A DNA stretch of 64,000 nucleotides. It comes from Hyphomonadaceae bacterium UBA7672 (lineage in GTDB: Bacteria; Pseudomonadota; Alphaproteobacteria; Caulobacterales; Hyphomonadaceae). Below, piece after piece: positions 49,790-58,027 of the stretch. A model generated the notes under the pieces. The model had not been told where the DNA came from. It ran no database searches and was given only the letters and a program-made list of their open reading frames with translations. The stretch spans positions 219,101-283,100 of the forward strand of contig DLHI01000022.1 in NCBI GenBank assembly GCA_002483135.1, given 5' to 3'. The position numbers and the translations under genes were made by a program. The first letter of the stretch is position 1. Each line of letters opens with the position of its first letter.

Positions 49790-51181
49790 TCAGACCAGCA
49801 CCCGTATCGTCTTGCGCCGCCAGACAAGGCCGTAAAAAGACCCCTGCATGATGAACATCGTGCAGAAGGCGGCCGGGTAGGCCCACCAGATGCCGTCGAT
49901 CCCAATCGATCGGCTGAGGAACCATGCCGTCGGCACTTCCACCGCCAGGATCGCAAAGATGCCGATGAAGGTCGGCGCCAGCACGGTGCCCGACGAGCGC
50001 ATCATGCTCGAGAACACCACCGCAAAGCCGAACATCACCGCGCTCCACAGCACGATGTGCAGGAAGCGCTGCGTCATCGCGATGACTTCGGGGTCGCCGA
50101 TGAACATCGTCACGATCGGCCCCGACAACAGGTAGACAAGCAGCACGCCGCCGCCCGTGATGATGGTGTTGAGGATCAGAGCGGTCTTCGTGATCGCCCA
50201 CAGCTGATGCTGCCGCCCGGCGCCGATGGCCTGCGCGCCGAGGATCGAGGCCGTGATGCCGATCGACATGGCCGGGAACTGTACATAGGCGATGATCTGG
50301 TTGATCGCGCCATACGCCGCCGTCGCGTTCGAGCCATGCTCGTTGACCATCCAGAGCAGGGCGATCTCGGCGACCGCGACGAACACCATCTGGATGGCCG
50401 TCGGGATACCCAGCCTCATCACCAGCTTCAGCACCTTGGGGTCAAGCTTCACGCGCGCCAGCAGTTCCGGCGTCGGGGCCAGCGCGTGCTTCATGCGCAG
50501 GAGACGCCACGCCATCCACATCATCGCCACCACGAGCGACACTGTCGAGGCGACCGCAGCACTCGCCACGCCTAGGGGCGGCAGGCCAAGCCCGCCGGTG
50601 ATCAGCAACGGCGTCAGCAACAGGCTGACGCCCGTCGACAGCGCCAGCGTCCACAGCGGCGTCACCGCGTCGCCAACCCCGCGCAGGATCGATGTCGCCA
50701 GCAGATAGAGGAAGAACAGCGGCATCGCGAACATCATGATCTGCGCATACAGCGTCGCGTCGGCGATAATGTCCGCCGGCGTCTGCAGCGCCACCATCAG
50801 CGGTCCCGCAAATACACCGCCCAGCAACGCCACGACGACCCCAAAGGTGATCGCCAGCGCCAGCGACGCGCCCGCAATGGTGCGCACGCGCTCCTGATCG
50901 CCCTTGCCGTAAGCTTGCCCGATCAGGATCGACGCGCCGGCGCCAAGGCCGATCACGAACGCCATCATGAAGAACATGATCGGAAAGAACTGCGTCGCCG
51001 CCGCGAACGATTTGTCGCCGATCATTTTGGCGAGGAAGATGCTGTTGATCGTTCCCGACAGCGACTGGAGGATGTTCGACAACATCATCGGCGCAAGGAA
51101 GATGAGGAACGTCATCATCAGCGTCCGCGGCGGCCTCGCGCCCGCTTGAGGCGCTTTCACGGTCTCGGCTGTTTCAGTCAC
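49790..51181 (-). CDS. MATE family efflux transporter
   Basis: A 463-residue transporter with twelve predicted helices in two homologous halves, as in the MATE/DinF family of Na+ or H+ driven multidrug exporters. Diagnostic segments include AASILIGQAYGKGDQERVRTI near the second helix and AAYGAINQIIAYVQFPAMSIG in the second half. The start is GTG. The substrate cannot be told. It is transcribed separately from the DUF2239 gene, though both lie on the minus strand with 12 bases between them. Confidence 0.92.
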   Translation of the reverse strand: MTETAETVKAPQAGARPPRTLMMTFLIFLAPMMLSNILQSLSGTINSIFLAKMIGDKSFAAATQFFPIMFFMMAFVIGLGAGASILIGQAYGKGDQERVRTIAGASLALAITFGVVVALLGGVFAGPLMVALQTPADIIADATLYAQIMMFAMPLFFLYLLATSILRGVGDAVTPLWTLALSTGVSLLLTPLLITGGLGLPPLGVASAAVASTVSLVVAMMWMAWRLLRMKHALAPTPELLARVKLDPKVLKLVMRLGIPTAIQMVFVAVAEIALLWMVNEHGSNATAAYGAINQIIAYVQFPAMSIGITASILGAQAIGAGRQHQLWAITKTALILNTIITGGGVLLVYLLSGPIVTMFIGDPEVIAMTQRFLHIVLWSAVMFGFAVVFSSMMRSSGTVLAPTFIGIFAILAVEVPTAWFLSRSIGIDGIWWAYPAAFCTMFIMQGSFYGLVWRRKTIRVLV

Positions 51182-51193
51182 TGGAGATCCGGA

Positions 51194-51802
51194 TCAGGTC
51201 TTGCGGGGAGAAGCAGCAGGGAAGGCGAGTTGGCGGGCATGGTCACGAACGTCCGGCGGCCAGGATTCCGTCAAATCTCCAAAACGCTCGGCGTCGCCAG
51301 CAAACAGCGCGCGCGTGCTTTCTTCGAAATTTCGCCAATCCCCAGCCATGGCGGACAAGAAGCGATAAGCCGCTTCCTGCCTCGCGCGCAAGTTGTCGGA
51401 TTGCTCGTGGGTCTTGCGCGCTTCCTCCACCAGCTTTCGCAGCGCGACAGACGCGCCGCCAGGCTGTGCGGCCAGCCAGTCCCAATGCCGAGGAAGCAGT
51501 GTGACCTCGCGCGCAACCACACCCAATTTGGGTCGCCCCGGCCCGCGCTGCGTTCCGCCACTATCCGGCACGAAGGAGGCCAGTATCTCGTCGCGGCGCG
51601 CCGCATAGCGGGCGCTGATGTCCTTATCGGATCCCCTCAGATCGAGATGAAGCAACCGCCCGGAGACCGCGTCAAAGATCTGGACGCTGTCATGCACCGC
51701 TTGTCCCGCGTGCCTGCGCACCGCTAGCGCCACATCGGCCAACGGGCCAGACGCTATCCGCTTGCCACTCTCGAATGCGATTGCGTCGGAAGAGGCGCTC
51801 AT
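51194..51802 (-). CDS. DUF2239 family protein
   Basis: A 202-residue cytosolic protein of the DUF2239 family. The pattern SGRLLHLDLRGS, then GRPKLGVVAREVTLLPRHWDWLAAQPGGAS and RFLSAMAGDWRNFEESTRALFAGD is characteristic, with WDWL and FA(A/G)D. Family function is unknown. The promoter region holds a perfect palindrome over its -10/-35 spacer, so expression is probably repressor-controlled. It is 12 bases upstream of the MATE gene, and the two may be co-transcribed. Confidence 0.88.
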   Translation of the reverse strand: MSASSDAIAFESGKRIASGPLADVALAVRRHAGQAVHDSVQIFDAVSGRLLHLDLRGSDKDISARYAARRDEILASFVPDSGGTQRGPGRPKLGVVAREVTLLPRHWDWLAAQPGGASVALRKLVEEARKTHEQSDNLRARQEAAYRFLSAMAGDWRNFEESTRALFAGDAERFGDLTESWPPDVRDHARQLAFPAASPRKT

Positions 51803-51828
51803 GGGGCTTGCTCCGGAGTTCGCGAGAG

Positions 51829-51873
51829 GATTTACCCGGGTAAAAATGCCATGTCAATTATATCCGGGTAAAA
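51829..51873 (-). promoter_or_regulatory. Promoter with palindromic operator upstream of DUF2239
   Basis: TTTACCCGGGTAAA (51831-51844) is a perfect 14-bp palindrome. On the minus strand TTGACA (51852-51857) and TAAATC (51829-51834) lie 17 bases apart, so the palindrome covers the spacer and touches the -10. A second partial site (TATCCGGGTAAA, 51861-51873) is centred 28 bases away. This looks like a repressor-operated promoter. Confidence 0.75.
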
Positions 51874-52002
51874 TCAGGTGGCAGTTTTGAAATGGGTGGC
51901 CACGTTGCGGGCAATTTGGCTCGCTCGCGCCCGATCCGTTCGCCGCGAGGTATGCAAGCGCGCAGGAATCCGCTTCTGTGCATCTGGCTGTAGGAGGCGG
52001 GT

Positions 52003-52260
52003 ATGAAGCTCAACATCACGGTGGATTGCACGCCCGAAGAGGCCCGTGCCTTTCTGGGCCTTCCCGATGTCACCCCGATCAACGACACGCTGGTGCAGGC
52101 GGTGAAGCAGCGCATTGAGCAGAATGTCGAACTGGTGAGCCCGGAATTCTACCTGAAGCAGTGGTATTCGATGGGCGGCCAGGCCTCGGAGAGCTTCATG
52201 CAGATGATGACGGCTGGCGCCCGCGCCGCCGCAGGCGATGCACCCAGCAAGAAGAGCTAG
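52003..52260 (+). CDS. DUF6489 family protein
   Basis: An 85-residue protein of the DUF6489 family. It starts KLNITVDCTPEEARAFLGLPDV and continues with KQRIEQNVELVSPEFYLKQW and SFMQMMTAGA. The N-terminal part resembles a small alpha-beta fold. Start ATG follows AGGAGG at 8 bases. Function unknown. It is directly upstream of rpiA (3 bases between stop and start). Confidence 0.85.
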   Translation: MKLNITVDCTPEEARAFLGLPDVTPINDTLVQAVKQRIEQNVELVSPEFYLKQWYSMGGQASESFMQMMTAGARAAAGDAPSKKS

Positions 52261-52263
52261 GCC

Positions 52264-52968
52264 GTGTCCACCGACATCGCCAAACGTAACGCAGCCGAGG
52301 CGGCGCTCGCCCTCGTGCAGCCAGACATGATCCTCGGTCTCGGCACCGGTTCCACAGCGGCGATCTTCGTCAGGCTGCTGGGCGATCGCGTGAAGGCAGG
52401 TCTCAATATCGTCGGCACGCCAACGTCGGAAGCCACCGACAAGCTCGCGCGATCTCTGGGTATCCGCATCGTCTCGCCCGACGAACTCTCGCGTATCGAT
52501 CTCACCATTGACGGCGCAGACGAGTTCGATCCCGCGCTGAACCTGATCAAGGGCGGCGGCGCCGCCCTGCTACGCGAGAAGATCATCGCCGAAGCTTCAG
52601 ATCGCATGGTCGTCATAGCCGACGCGGCAAAGGAAGTGCACACGCTGGGCAAGTTCCCGTTGCCGGTGGAGGTGAACCCCTTCGCTTCCGAACTTACCCG
52701 TCGCCGGATTCATGCGCGGCTGGAAACTGCAGGTCTGGGCGCCGCGCCCTCCAGCTGGCGGATGGCGACGCCCGAAAGCCTGCTGCACACCGACGGCGGG
52801 CATCTGATCCTCGACATCGCCTGCGGGTCGATTCCCGATCCCGTTCGCCTTGCCGCCATGCTGGATGATGTGCCCGGCGTCGTCGAACACGGTCTTTTCA
52901 TCGGCTACGCCGATGAGGTCCTGGTAGGCGAGACGAGCGGTGTCCGCAGGGTTCTTCCCGCGCGATGA
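52264..52968 (+). CDS. rpiA: Ribose 5-phosphate isomerase A
   Basis: A 234-residue isomerase of the non-oxidative pentose phosphate pathway, interconverting ribose 5-phosphate and ribulose 5-phosphate. Motifs are complete: GLGTGSTAAIFVRLLG, DGADEFDPALNLIKGGGAALLREK with the catalytic Asp/Glu/Lys residues, and the late GHLILDIACGSI. The start is GTG. It follows the DUF6489 gene directly. Confidence 0.96.
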   Translation: MSTDIAKRNAAEAALALVQPDMILGLGTGSTAAIFVRLLGDRVKAGLNIVGTPTSEATDKLARSLGIRIVSPDELSRIDLTIDGADEFDPALNLIKGGGAALLREKIIAEASDRMVVIADAAKEVHTLGKFPLPVEVNPFASELTRRRIHARLETAGLGAAPSSWRMATPESLLHTDGGHLILDIACGSIPDPVRLAAMLDDVPGVVEHGLFIGYADEVLVGETSGVRRVLPAR

Positions 52969-53084
52969 TGGGGAAAGAGGGCAAATTCAGCCCTTCTCGG
53001 AGCCCGCGGCCTACTATGCGCCAGCCCCGGACTGGTCTAGAGGCACGCGCGACACAACGGTTCGGTCCGGAACGGGATTTCGAC

Positions 53085-53627
53085 ATGCGGATGATAGCCC
53101 TCGCGCTCCTCGGAACTGTCCTTGCGGGGGCATGCCAACCGGCTGCGAAGGATGGCATGCCGCTGGCCGAGCGCCGGCTGGCAGAAAAGCTGGTCAACAC
53201 CGGCTTGCTCATCTCCGTGGATCCCCAGGGCCTGCGCCAGGTCGCAGGCCAGCAAGCTCAGCAAGCCGTTATGGCCGGCTACCTTGCTCCCGACCAGTTC
53301 CAGCAGGGCATCATGGCCATCGAGCGCGGGATGCAGCCGATCATGGCCGAGGCGCGCGAGTCGGCTGTAAAGGGGCTTGTCGACACCTTCAACGTCAAGG
53401 AACTCGAAATGCTCGTCGAGTTCTTCGCCTCCAAGCGGGGCGACAACATTCGCAATAATCTCAGCGCCGCGCTGGGCCCAAGCGAAGAGCTGATCACAAG
53501 CAAGGCCAATGAAGCCATCGGCAAGGCCCTGGAACAATTGCGCGGCGCCTGGCCGGAAGCGCCGCCGCCGCCTCCCGCAACGCCTCCAGCGCCGGGTGGC
53601 CCCGTCGCGCCGTCGCCCTCGAACTAG
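53085..53627 (+). CDS. DUF2059 domain lipoprotein
   Basis: A 180-residue lipoprotein (lipobox LAGAC, Cys17). The mature part is helical with the DUF2059-like core VKGLVDTFNVKELEMLVEFFASKRGDNI and ends in a Pro-rich tail (EAPPPPPATPPAPGGP). ATG 53085 starts the signal peptide; the longer frame from 52965 overlaps the rpiA stop and lacks a signal. Function unknown. Confidence 0.75.
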   Translation: MRMIALALLGTVLAGACQPAAKDGMPLAERRLAEKLVNTGLLISVDPQGLRQVAGQQAQQAVMAGYLAPDQFQQGIMAIERGMQPIMAEARESAVKGLVDTFNVKELEMLVEFFASKRGDNIRNNLSAALGPSEELITSKANEAIGKALEQLRGAWPEAPPPPPATPPAPGGPVAPSPSN

Positions 53628-53708
53628 ACCTGTATCGGGCACGTTGCCTCGAAGGCCTGCCGTGCTAGCTTTCCTGAGGCGTGACAACGCCTGATCAGGA
53701 GATGCCTC

Positions 53709-54074
53709 ATGCGCCTTGCAGCCGGACTTGCCGTCGCCGGATTTCTCGCCTTCGCCGGAGCCGCCTGGGCCTCGCCCCCGGGTGTGACTGAGAAGGGCGG
53801 TGCGTTCGTCGCGCCTGACGGCAAGGCGCTCTACACGTTTGCCCGCGACACAACGCCGGGCAAGTCTTCCTGCAATGCCGGCTGCGCCACCGCCTGGCCG
53901 CCACTGGCGGCTGCCGCGGACGCCAAGGACGACGGCGACTGGACCGTGATCACCCGCGACGACGGCTCGAAGCAGTGGGCCTACAAGGGCAAGCCGCTCT
54001 ACACCTTCGCGCGCGATGCGGCGGACGGCCAAGCCACCGGCGTCAGCGCCGCCTGGCCGCTGGCAGTGAAGTAG
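53709..54074 (+). CDS. COG4315-type small secreted protein
   Basis: A 121-residue exported protein with a signal peptide (about 1-22, RLAAGLAVAGFLAFAGAAWA). The mature part has two copies of the Yx(FWY)xxD motif (LYTFARD at about 41 and LYTFARD at about 99), each followed by AW(P), plus two cysteines (SCNAGC) between them, as in COG4315 predicted lipoproteins. The cell role is unknown. Start follows AGGAG. It is not in an evident operon. Confidence 0.85.
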   Translation: MRLAAGLAVAGFLAFAGAAWASPPGVTEKGGAFVAPDGKALYTFARDTTPGKSSCNAGCATAWPPLAAAADAKDDGDWTVITRDDGSKQWAYKGKPLYTFARDAADGQATGVSAAWPLAVK

Positions 54075-54158
54075 AACTGCAGGCGCAGTCGCGTTCCACT
54101 ACACTATCGCCGCCGCTCTTGCGGCCCTAGATAAGTGCCTCGCAAGCCGGGGCCGCAC

Positions 54159-55538
54159 ATGGCGTTTGACTACGATCTCTTCGTGATTGGCGCAGGCTCG
54201 GGCGGCGTTCGCGCCGCGCGACTGGCGGCGATGACCGGCGCGAAGGTCGCCGTGGCCGAGGAATACCGCGCCGGCGGCACCTGCGTGGTGCGCGGCTGCA
54301 TCCCGAAAAAGTACATGGTGTACGCCAGCGAGTTTGGCCGCTCGCTTCCTCACATGAAAGGCTATGGCTGGAGCGTCGAGAACGTCGCCTACGACCACAA
54401 CCTCTTCATGGACAAGATGCACCGCGAGATTGATCGCCTGTCGGGCATCTACGCGCGCAACCTGCGCAATGCCGGCGCCGAACTGATCGACGACCGCGCC
54501 GAGTTCGTGGACGCGCATACGCTGAAGCTGGTGAAGTCCGGCCGCACTGTGACGGCCGCGAAAATCCTGATCGCCGTCGGCGGTCGCCCGTCCATGCCTT
54601 CCGATGTCGAAGGCGTCGAACTGGCGATCACTTCCAACGAGATGTTCCACCTCGATACGTTGCCCGAGCACATCGTCATTGTTGGCGGCGGCTACATCGC
54701 GGTGGAATTCGCCGGCATAATGAGCGGTCTCGGCTCGCGTGTTTGCCTGATTTATCGGGGCGACACAGTGCTTCGCGGGTTCGATGAAGACGTGCGCACG
54801 CACATCCACGAGGAGCTCAAGCGCAAGGGCGTAAAGGTCATCACCAACGCCACTCCGAAGAGCATCAGCAAGAAGGATGGAAAACTCCTGATGCAGCTGT
54901 CGAATGGCGAGAGCGTCACAGCCGACAAGGTGCTCTACGCCATCGGCCGCGAGCCGCTGACATCCGGCCTCGGCCTCGACAAGGCCGGTGTGAAGATCAA
55001 CGATCAGGGCGCCGTCATTGTCGACGAATACTCGCGCACGAACGTCCAGCACATCTTCGCCGTTGGTGATGTGACGGACCGCGTGAATCTCACGCCTGTC
55101 GCGATCCGGGAAGGCCAGGCCTTCGCACAGACCGAGTTCATGGACCGCCCGACGACGTTCGACCACGCCGAAATCCCTCACGCCGTCTTCGCCCAGCCGC
55201 CCGCCGGCGTGGTGGGCATGACCGAGGCGGACGCCCGCAAGGCGTTCGGCAAGATCGACATCTACAAGACGAAGTTCCGCCCGATGAAGGACATGCTAAC
55301 GGGCGACGAGGAGCGGGTGATGATGAAGATCGTCGTCCGCGCCGAGGATGACCGTGTCGTCGGCGTCCACATCGTCGGTCCCGACGCCCCGGAGATCATC
55401 CAGGCCGTCGCCATCGCCGTCAAAATGGGGGCCACAAAGGCCGATTTCGACCGCACTTGCGCGCTCCACCCCTCAATTGCAGAGGAACTGGTGACGCTAC
55501 GGGAGAAGTATATTCCGCCCGAACTGAAGCCGGTGTAG
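54159..55538 (+). CDS. gor: Glutathione-disulfide reductase
   Basis: A 459-residue flavoprotein disulfide reductase that keeps glutathione reduced with NADPH. Motifs: FAD-binding VIGAGSGGVRAARLA, the redox GGTCVVRGCIPKK disulfide (about residues 40-52), the NADPH-binding GGGYIAVEFAGI, and the C-terminal catalytic His in ALHPSIAEELVTLRE. The ATG at 54159 is chosen over GTG 54135. Gor fits the GST and SoxR-linked stress genes in the window. Confidence 0.96.
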   Translation: MAFDYDLFVIGAGSGGVRAARLAAMTGAKVAVAEEYRAGGTCVVRGCIPKKYMVYASEFGRSLPHMKGYGWSVENVAYDHNLFMDKMHREIDRLSGIYARNLRNAGAELIDDRAEFVDAHTLKLVKSGRTVTAAKILIAVGGRPSMPSDVEGVELAITSNEMFHLDTLPEHIVIVGGGYIAVEFAGIMSGLGSRVCLIYRGDTVLRGFDEDVRTHIHEELKRKGVKVITNATPKSISKKDGKLLMQLSNGESVTADKVLYAIGREPLTSGLGLDKAGVKINDQGAVIVDEYSRTNVQHIFAVGDVTDRVNLTPVAIREGQAFAQTEFMDRPTTFDHAEIPHAVFAQPPAGVVGMTEADARKAFGKIDIYKTKFRPMKDMLTGDEERVMMKIVVRAEDDRVVGVHIVGPDAPEIIQAVAIAVKMGATKADFDRTCALHPSIAEELVTLREKYIPPELKPV

Positions 55539-55547
55539 GATAAGGGT

Positions 55548-55835
55548 ATGGAAATCCAGCCCTTCAACCGCGCCCATGTGGCGACCAACTGGTGGCGCCC
55601 GCCGAATTTCCGGTGGCATTACGCGACCTACGCCCTCGTCGGCATCGGCATCGTGGTCTCGATCGGCATCCTGCTGTTGCCCAAGGAATCACAGAATTCG
55701 CGAGTAGACGACGCCATTGCCGCCGCCGCCGCGAGGAAGGCGAAGATCGCCGAAATCATCGCGAACCCGGGCGAGGTCATCTATATCGAGCCCGGGATGA
55801 ATCCCTTCCCGACCAAGCCGCCGGCCAACGAGTAG
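55548..55835 (+). CDS. Small single-pass membrane protein
   Basis: A 95-residue protein: a Trp/Arg-rich N-part (RAHVATNWWRPPNFRWHYAT), one membrane helix (about 28-45, YALVGIGIVVSIGILLLP), then an Ala/Lys helix and a Pro-rich end (MNPFPTKPP). It lies 9 bases past the gor stop, so it may be co-transcribed. Not recognised. Confidence 0.65.
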   Translation: MEIQPFNRAHVATNWWRPPNFRWHYATYALVGIGIVVSIGILLLPKESQNSRVDDAIAAAAARKAKIAEIIANPGEVIYIEPGMNPFPTKPPANE

Positions 55836-55932
55836 TCAGGCCGCAGCGTTCATGCCGGCCCGCCTTGACCTGAACGGCGAACCGGGGAACGGCTTCCGAA
55901 CAGGATATCCTTGCCGACAAGTGGAGTAGCCG

Positions 55933-56787
55933 GTGGCGCCGCGCACCGTTTCCGTCGTGAACATGAAGGGCGGCGTCGGCAAGTCCACCACGGTGGCCAG
56001 CCTTGCCGAAGCGCTCGCGTCCGAAGGCATGCGCGTCCTCGTGATCGACCTCGATCCGCAATCCAACGTCTCGATGATGCTGGCCGGGCAGGACCGCTGG
56101 ATCGAGCTGCGCCAGTCGAACCGCACGATCGACGACTATTTCAATCAGTACGTTTACGGCGGCGAGCCGCGCTTCTTCCGCGACTTCATCGCCAACCGTG
56201 TCAGCGACATCTCGGGCGACATCCCGCTCGACCTTCTGATCTCCACGCCTGAGTTCCGCTACATCGAACGCCATGCCCTCGAGAAATGGGTGAGCCAGGG
56301 CTTCGACATCCGCCAGCTCAACACCCGCTTTTCGCGTCTTACACATTCAGCGATCGACAATGTATCGGACAGCTACGACCTCGTCCTGTTCGATTGCCCG
56401 CCCGGCATTTCGATGTTCGCAGAAGCCGCCATCGAGCTTTCCGAATTCATCGTGATCCCGACGATACCGGACTACGTCTCGCGCCTCGGCATCTTCGCCT
56501 TCCGCAAGCGCGCCCTCCGCTCGATGGAACAGCGGCGCTTCACCGATGATCGCATCTGGACGCTGATCACCAAGTTCGAACAGCACAACAGTCTGCACCA
56601 GTCCGAGGCGGCCATGCTGAAGGAACAGTTCAACGTGTTCGATGCGCGCATCCCGCAGGCCGAACAGATCGCCCGCGCCGCCGAATGGTCGGACGCCAAG
56701 CGCACGCTGGAACAGAAATACGGTGAGGCGGCCCCGCTGATTCGCCAGTTCGCGGCCGAGTTCCGCGAACGCGCCGGTCTCATCTAG
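55933..56787 (+). CDS. ParA/MinD-family ATPase
   Basis: A 284-residue deviant-Walker ATPase of the ParA family. Motifs: SVVNMKGGVGKSTTVASLAE (Walker A'), VIDLDPQSN and LVLFDCPPG. It lacks an N-terminal helix-turn-helix, so it resembles chromosome, conjugative or flagellar/pilus localisation ATPases rather than plasmid type Ia ParA. The start is GTG with GGAG upstream. A 121-residue helical protein follows 12 bases later. No ParB is adjacent, so the partner and cargo are unknown. Confidence 0.9.
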   Translation: MAPRTVSVVNMKGGVGKSTTVASLAEALASEGMRVLVIDLDPQSNVSMMLAGQDRWIELRQSNRTIDDYFNQYVYGGEPRFFRDFIANRVSDISGDIPLDLLISTPEFRYIERHALEKWVSQGFDIRQLNTRFSRLTHSAIDNVSDSYDLVLFDCPPGISMFAEAAIELSEFIVIPTIPDYVSRLGIFAFRKRALRSMEQRRFTDDRIWTLITKFEQHNSLHQSEAAMLKEQFNVFDARIPQAEQIARAAEWSDAKRTLEQKYGEAAPLIRQFAAEFRERAGLI

Positions 56788-56799
56788 CGGAGAGCGAGG

Positions 56800-57165
56800 A
56801 TGATCGACCGCGCCCTGTCCAACATGTTCAAGGTGGTCACTGACGAAGCCGCCGCCAATCCTGCCTTCGCGAAGAAGCTGGAAGACCAGCTGGCGAAGTT
56901 CGGTCAGGAGCTCGCCGAAAAGCGCATGGCCGAACGCAGCATCGAAGGCTTCCACCCGCTGGTCGAATACAAGAAGGACCCCGCCGGCTTCGAGGCGCGC
57001 CTCGCAAAGTTCGACGCGAAGGAACTTCGCGCGCTGGTCACGCAGCACCACCTCGACTCCGCCAACACGCTGAAAGGCAAGGGCGCGAAGAAGGCGCTCG
57101 CCGCCCACATCCTCGAAGCCGCGAAGAAGCGCGCCGAACGCGACGCGAAGCTGTTCGAGTACTGA
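56800..57165 (+). CDS. Small helical protein downstream of ParA-like ATPase
   Basis: A 121-residue soluble protein, Lys/Glu/Ala-rich and helical (LSNMFKVVTDEAAANPAFAK, then ALVTQHHLDSANTLKGKGAK). It is 12 bases downstream of the ParA-like gene, so it is probably its operon partner, in the position where an adaptor or ParB-like protein might be. It has no ParB nuclease-like domain and no helix-turn-helix that I can see. Confidence 0.7.
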   Translation: MIDRALSNMFKVVTDEAAANPAFAKKLEDQLAKFGQELAEKRMAERSIEGFHPLVEYKKDPAGFEARLAKFDAKELRALVTQHHLDSANTLKGKGAKKALAAHILEAAKKRAERDAKLFEY

Positions 57166-57175
57166 GGACGCTTCG

Positions 57176-57907
57176 CTACTTCAGATTCCGCGCATACAAC
57201 GCCAGCACGCGCTGCCAGTGCTGTTCCGCGCCGTGCTTGTGATAGGCGCGCCGCTCTGGAAAGCCGAAGCCGTGATCGGTGTCGGGATACTGTTCTACTT
57301 CGCCATGCGAACCGGCGAGGTCGCGCATCAACTGGTCCACCATCTCCTGCGGCGCCCAGTGGTCGCGCTCGGCGCATGCAAAATAGAATTCTGCCGGCGA
57401 ACGCTTGGCGACAAGGTGCGGGCTGGTCTCTTCATCCGTCACCAGCCGAACGCCATAGATCGAGGCCGTCGCCTTCACGCGATCCGGCCGGCTGCCGGCC
57501 GCGCAAATGGCAAAGCGCCCGCTCATGCAGTATCCGATCGTGCCTACTGACTTCGCGTTGGCCGCGCCGTCCTCATCGGCATAGGCCAGCATCGCGTCTA
57601 CATCGCGCAGCACCATCGGGATGCTCAGCGTCCCCATCAGATCGGCCATGCGTTTCCGCCACGGGCTGTCGGGCTCGTATTCGATTGGGCCCAACTCCAT
57701 GACGCCCTCGCGGTAATAGAGATTGGGCAGCATCACGTAATAGCCGGATGTCGCAAACCGCCGGGCCATGTCGCGCAGTTCCTCGCGGATGGCCGGGGCG
57801 TCCATCAGAAACACGATCACCGGGAAGGGGCCGCCCCGGTCCGGATGGACCACAAAGGTCGAGCACGTCCCGTCCGCCGTCGCGATATCCGTCTGATGCT
57901 CGATCAT
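57176..57907 (-). CDS. Dienelactone hydrolase family protein
   Basis: A 243-residue alpha/beta-hydrolase. The triad of the family is visible: the nucleophile Cys in GTIGYCMSGRF, the acid in ACAERDHWAP (or near DEETS) and His in PDTDHGFGFPE. Dienelactone hydrolases open lactones such as those from chlorocatechol degradation; relatives have other esterase roles. ATG 57907 has AAGGGG 8 bases upstream. The stop is 10 bases from that of the convergent gene. Confidence 0.9.
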   Translation of the reverse strand: MIEHQTDIATADGTCSTFVVHPDRGGPFPVIVFLMDAPAIREELRDMARRFATSGYYVMLPNLYYREGVMELGPIEYEPDSPWRKRMADLMGTLSIPMVLRDVDAMLAYADEDGAANAKSVGTIGYCMSGRFAICAAGSRPDRVKATASIYGVRLVTDEETSPHLVAKRSPAEFYFACAERDHWAPQEMVDQLMRDLAGSHGEVEQYPDTDHGFGFPERRAYHKHGAEQHWQRVLALYARNLK

Positions 57908-58027
57908 GGGCGTTTGTCCCCTTCGCAACCGTGCCCTGACAGTGACGTGTCACGGAAATATCGCAATCCCGCTTGCTGGGCGGAGCATTCCCGGCCTAGT
58001 TACATGTCCGGCAGGGAAGGGGCCCCG

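Noticed and set aside
54099..55181. Minus-strand open frame antisense to gor
   Set aside because: gor motifs are complete on the plus strand.
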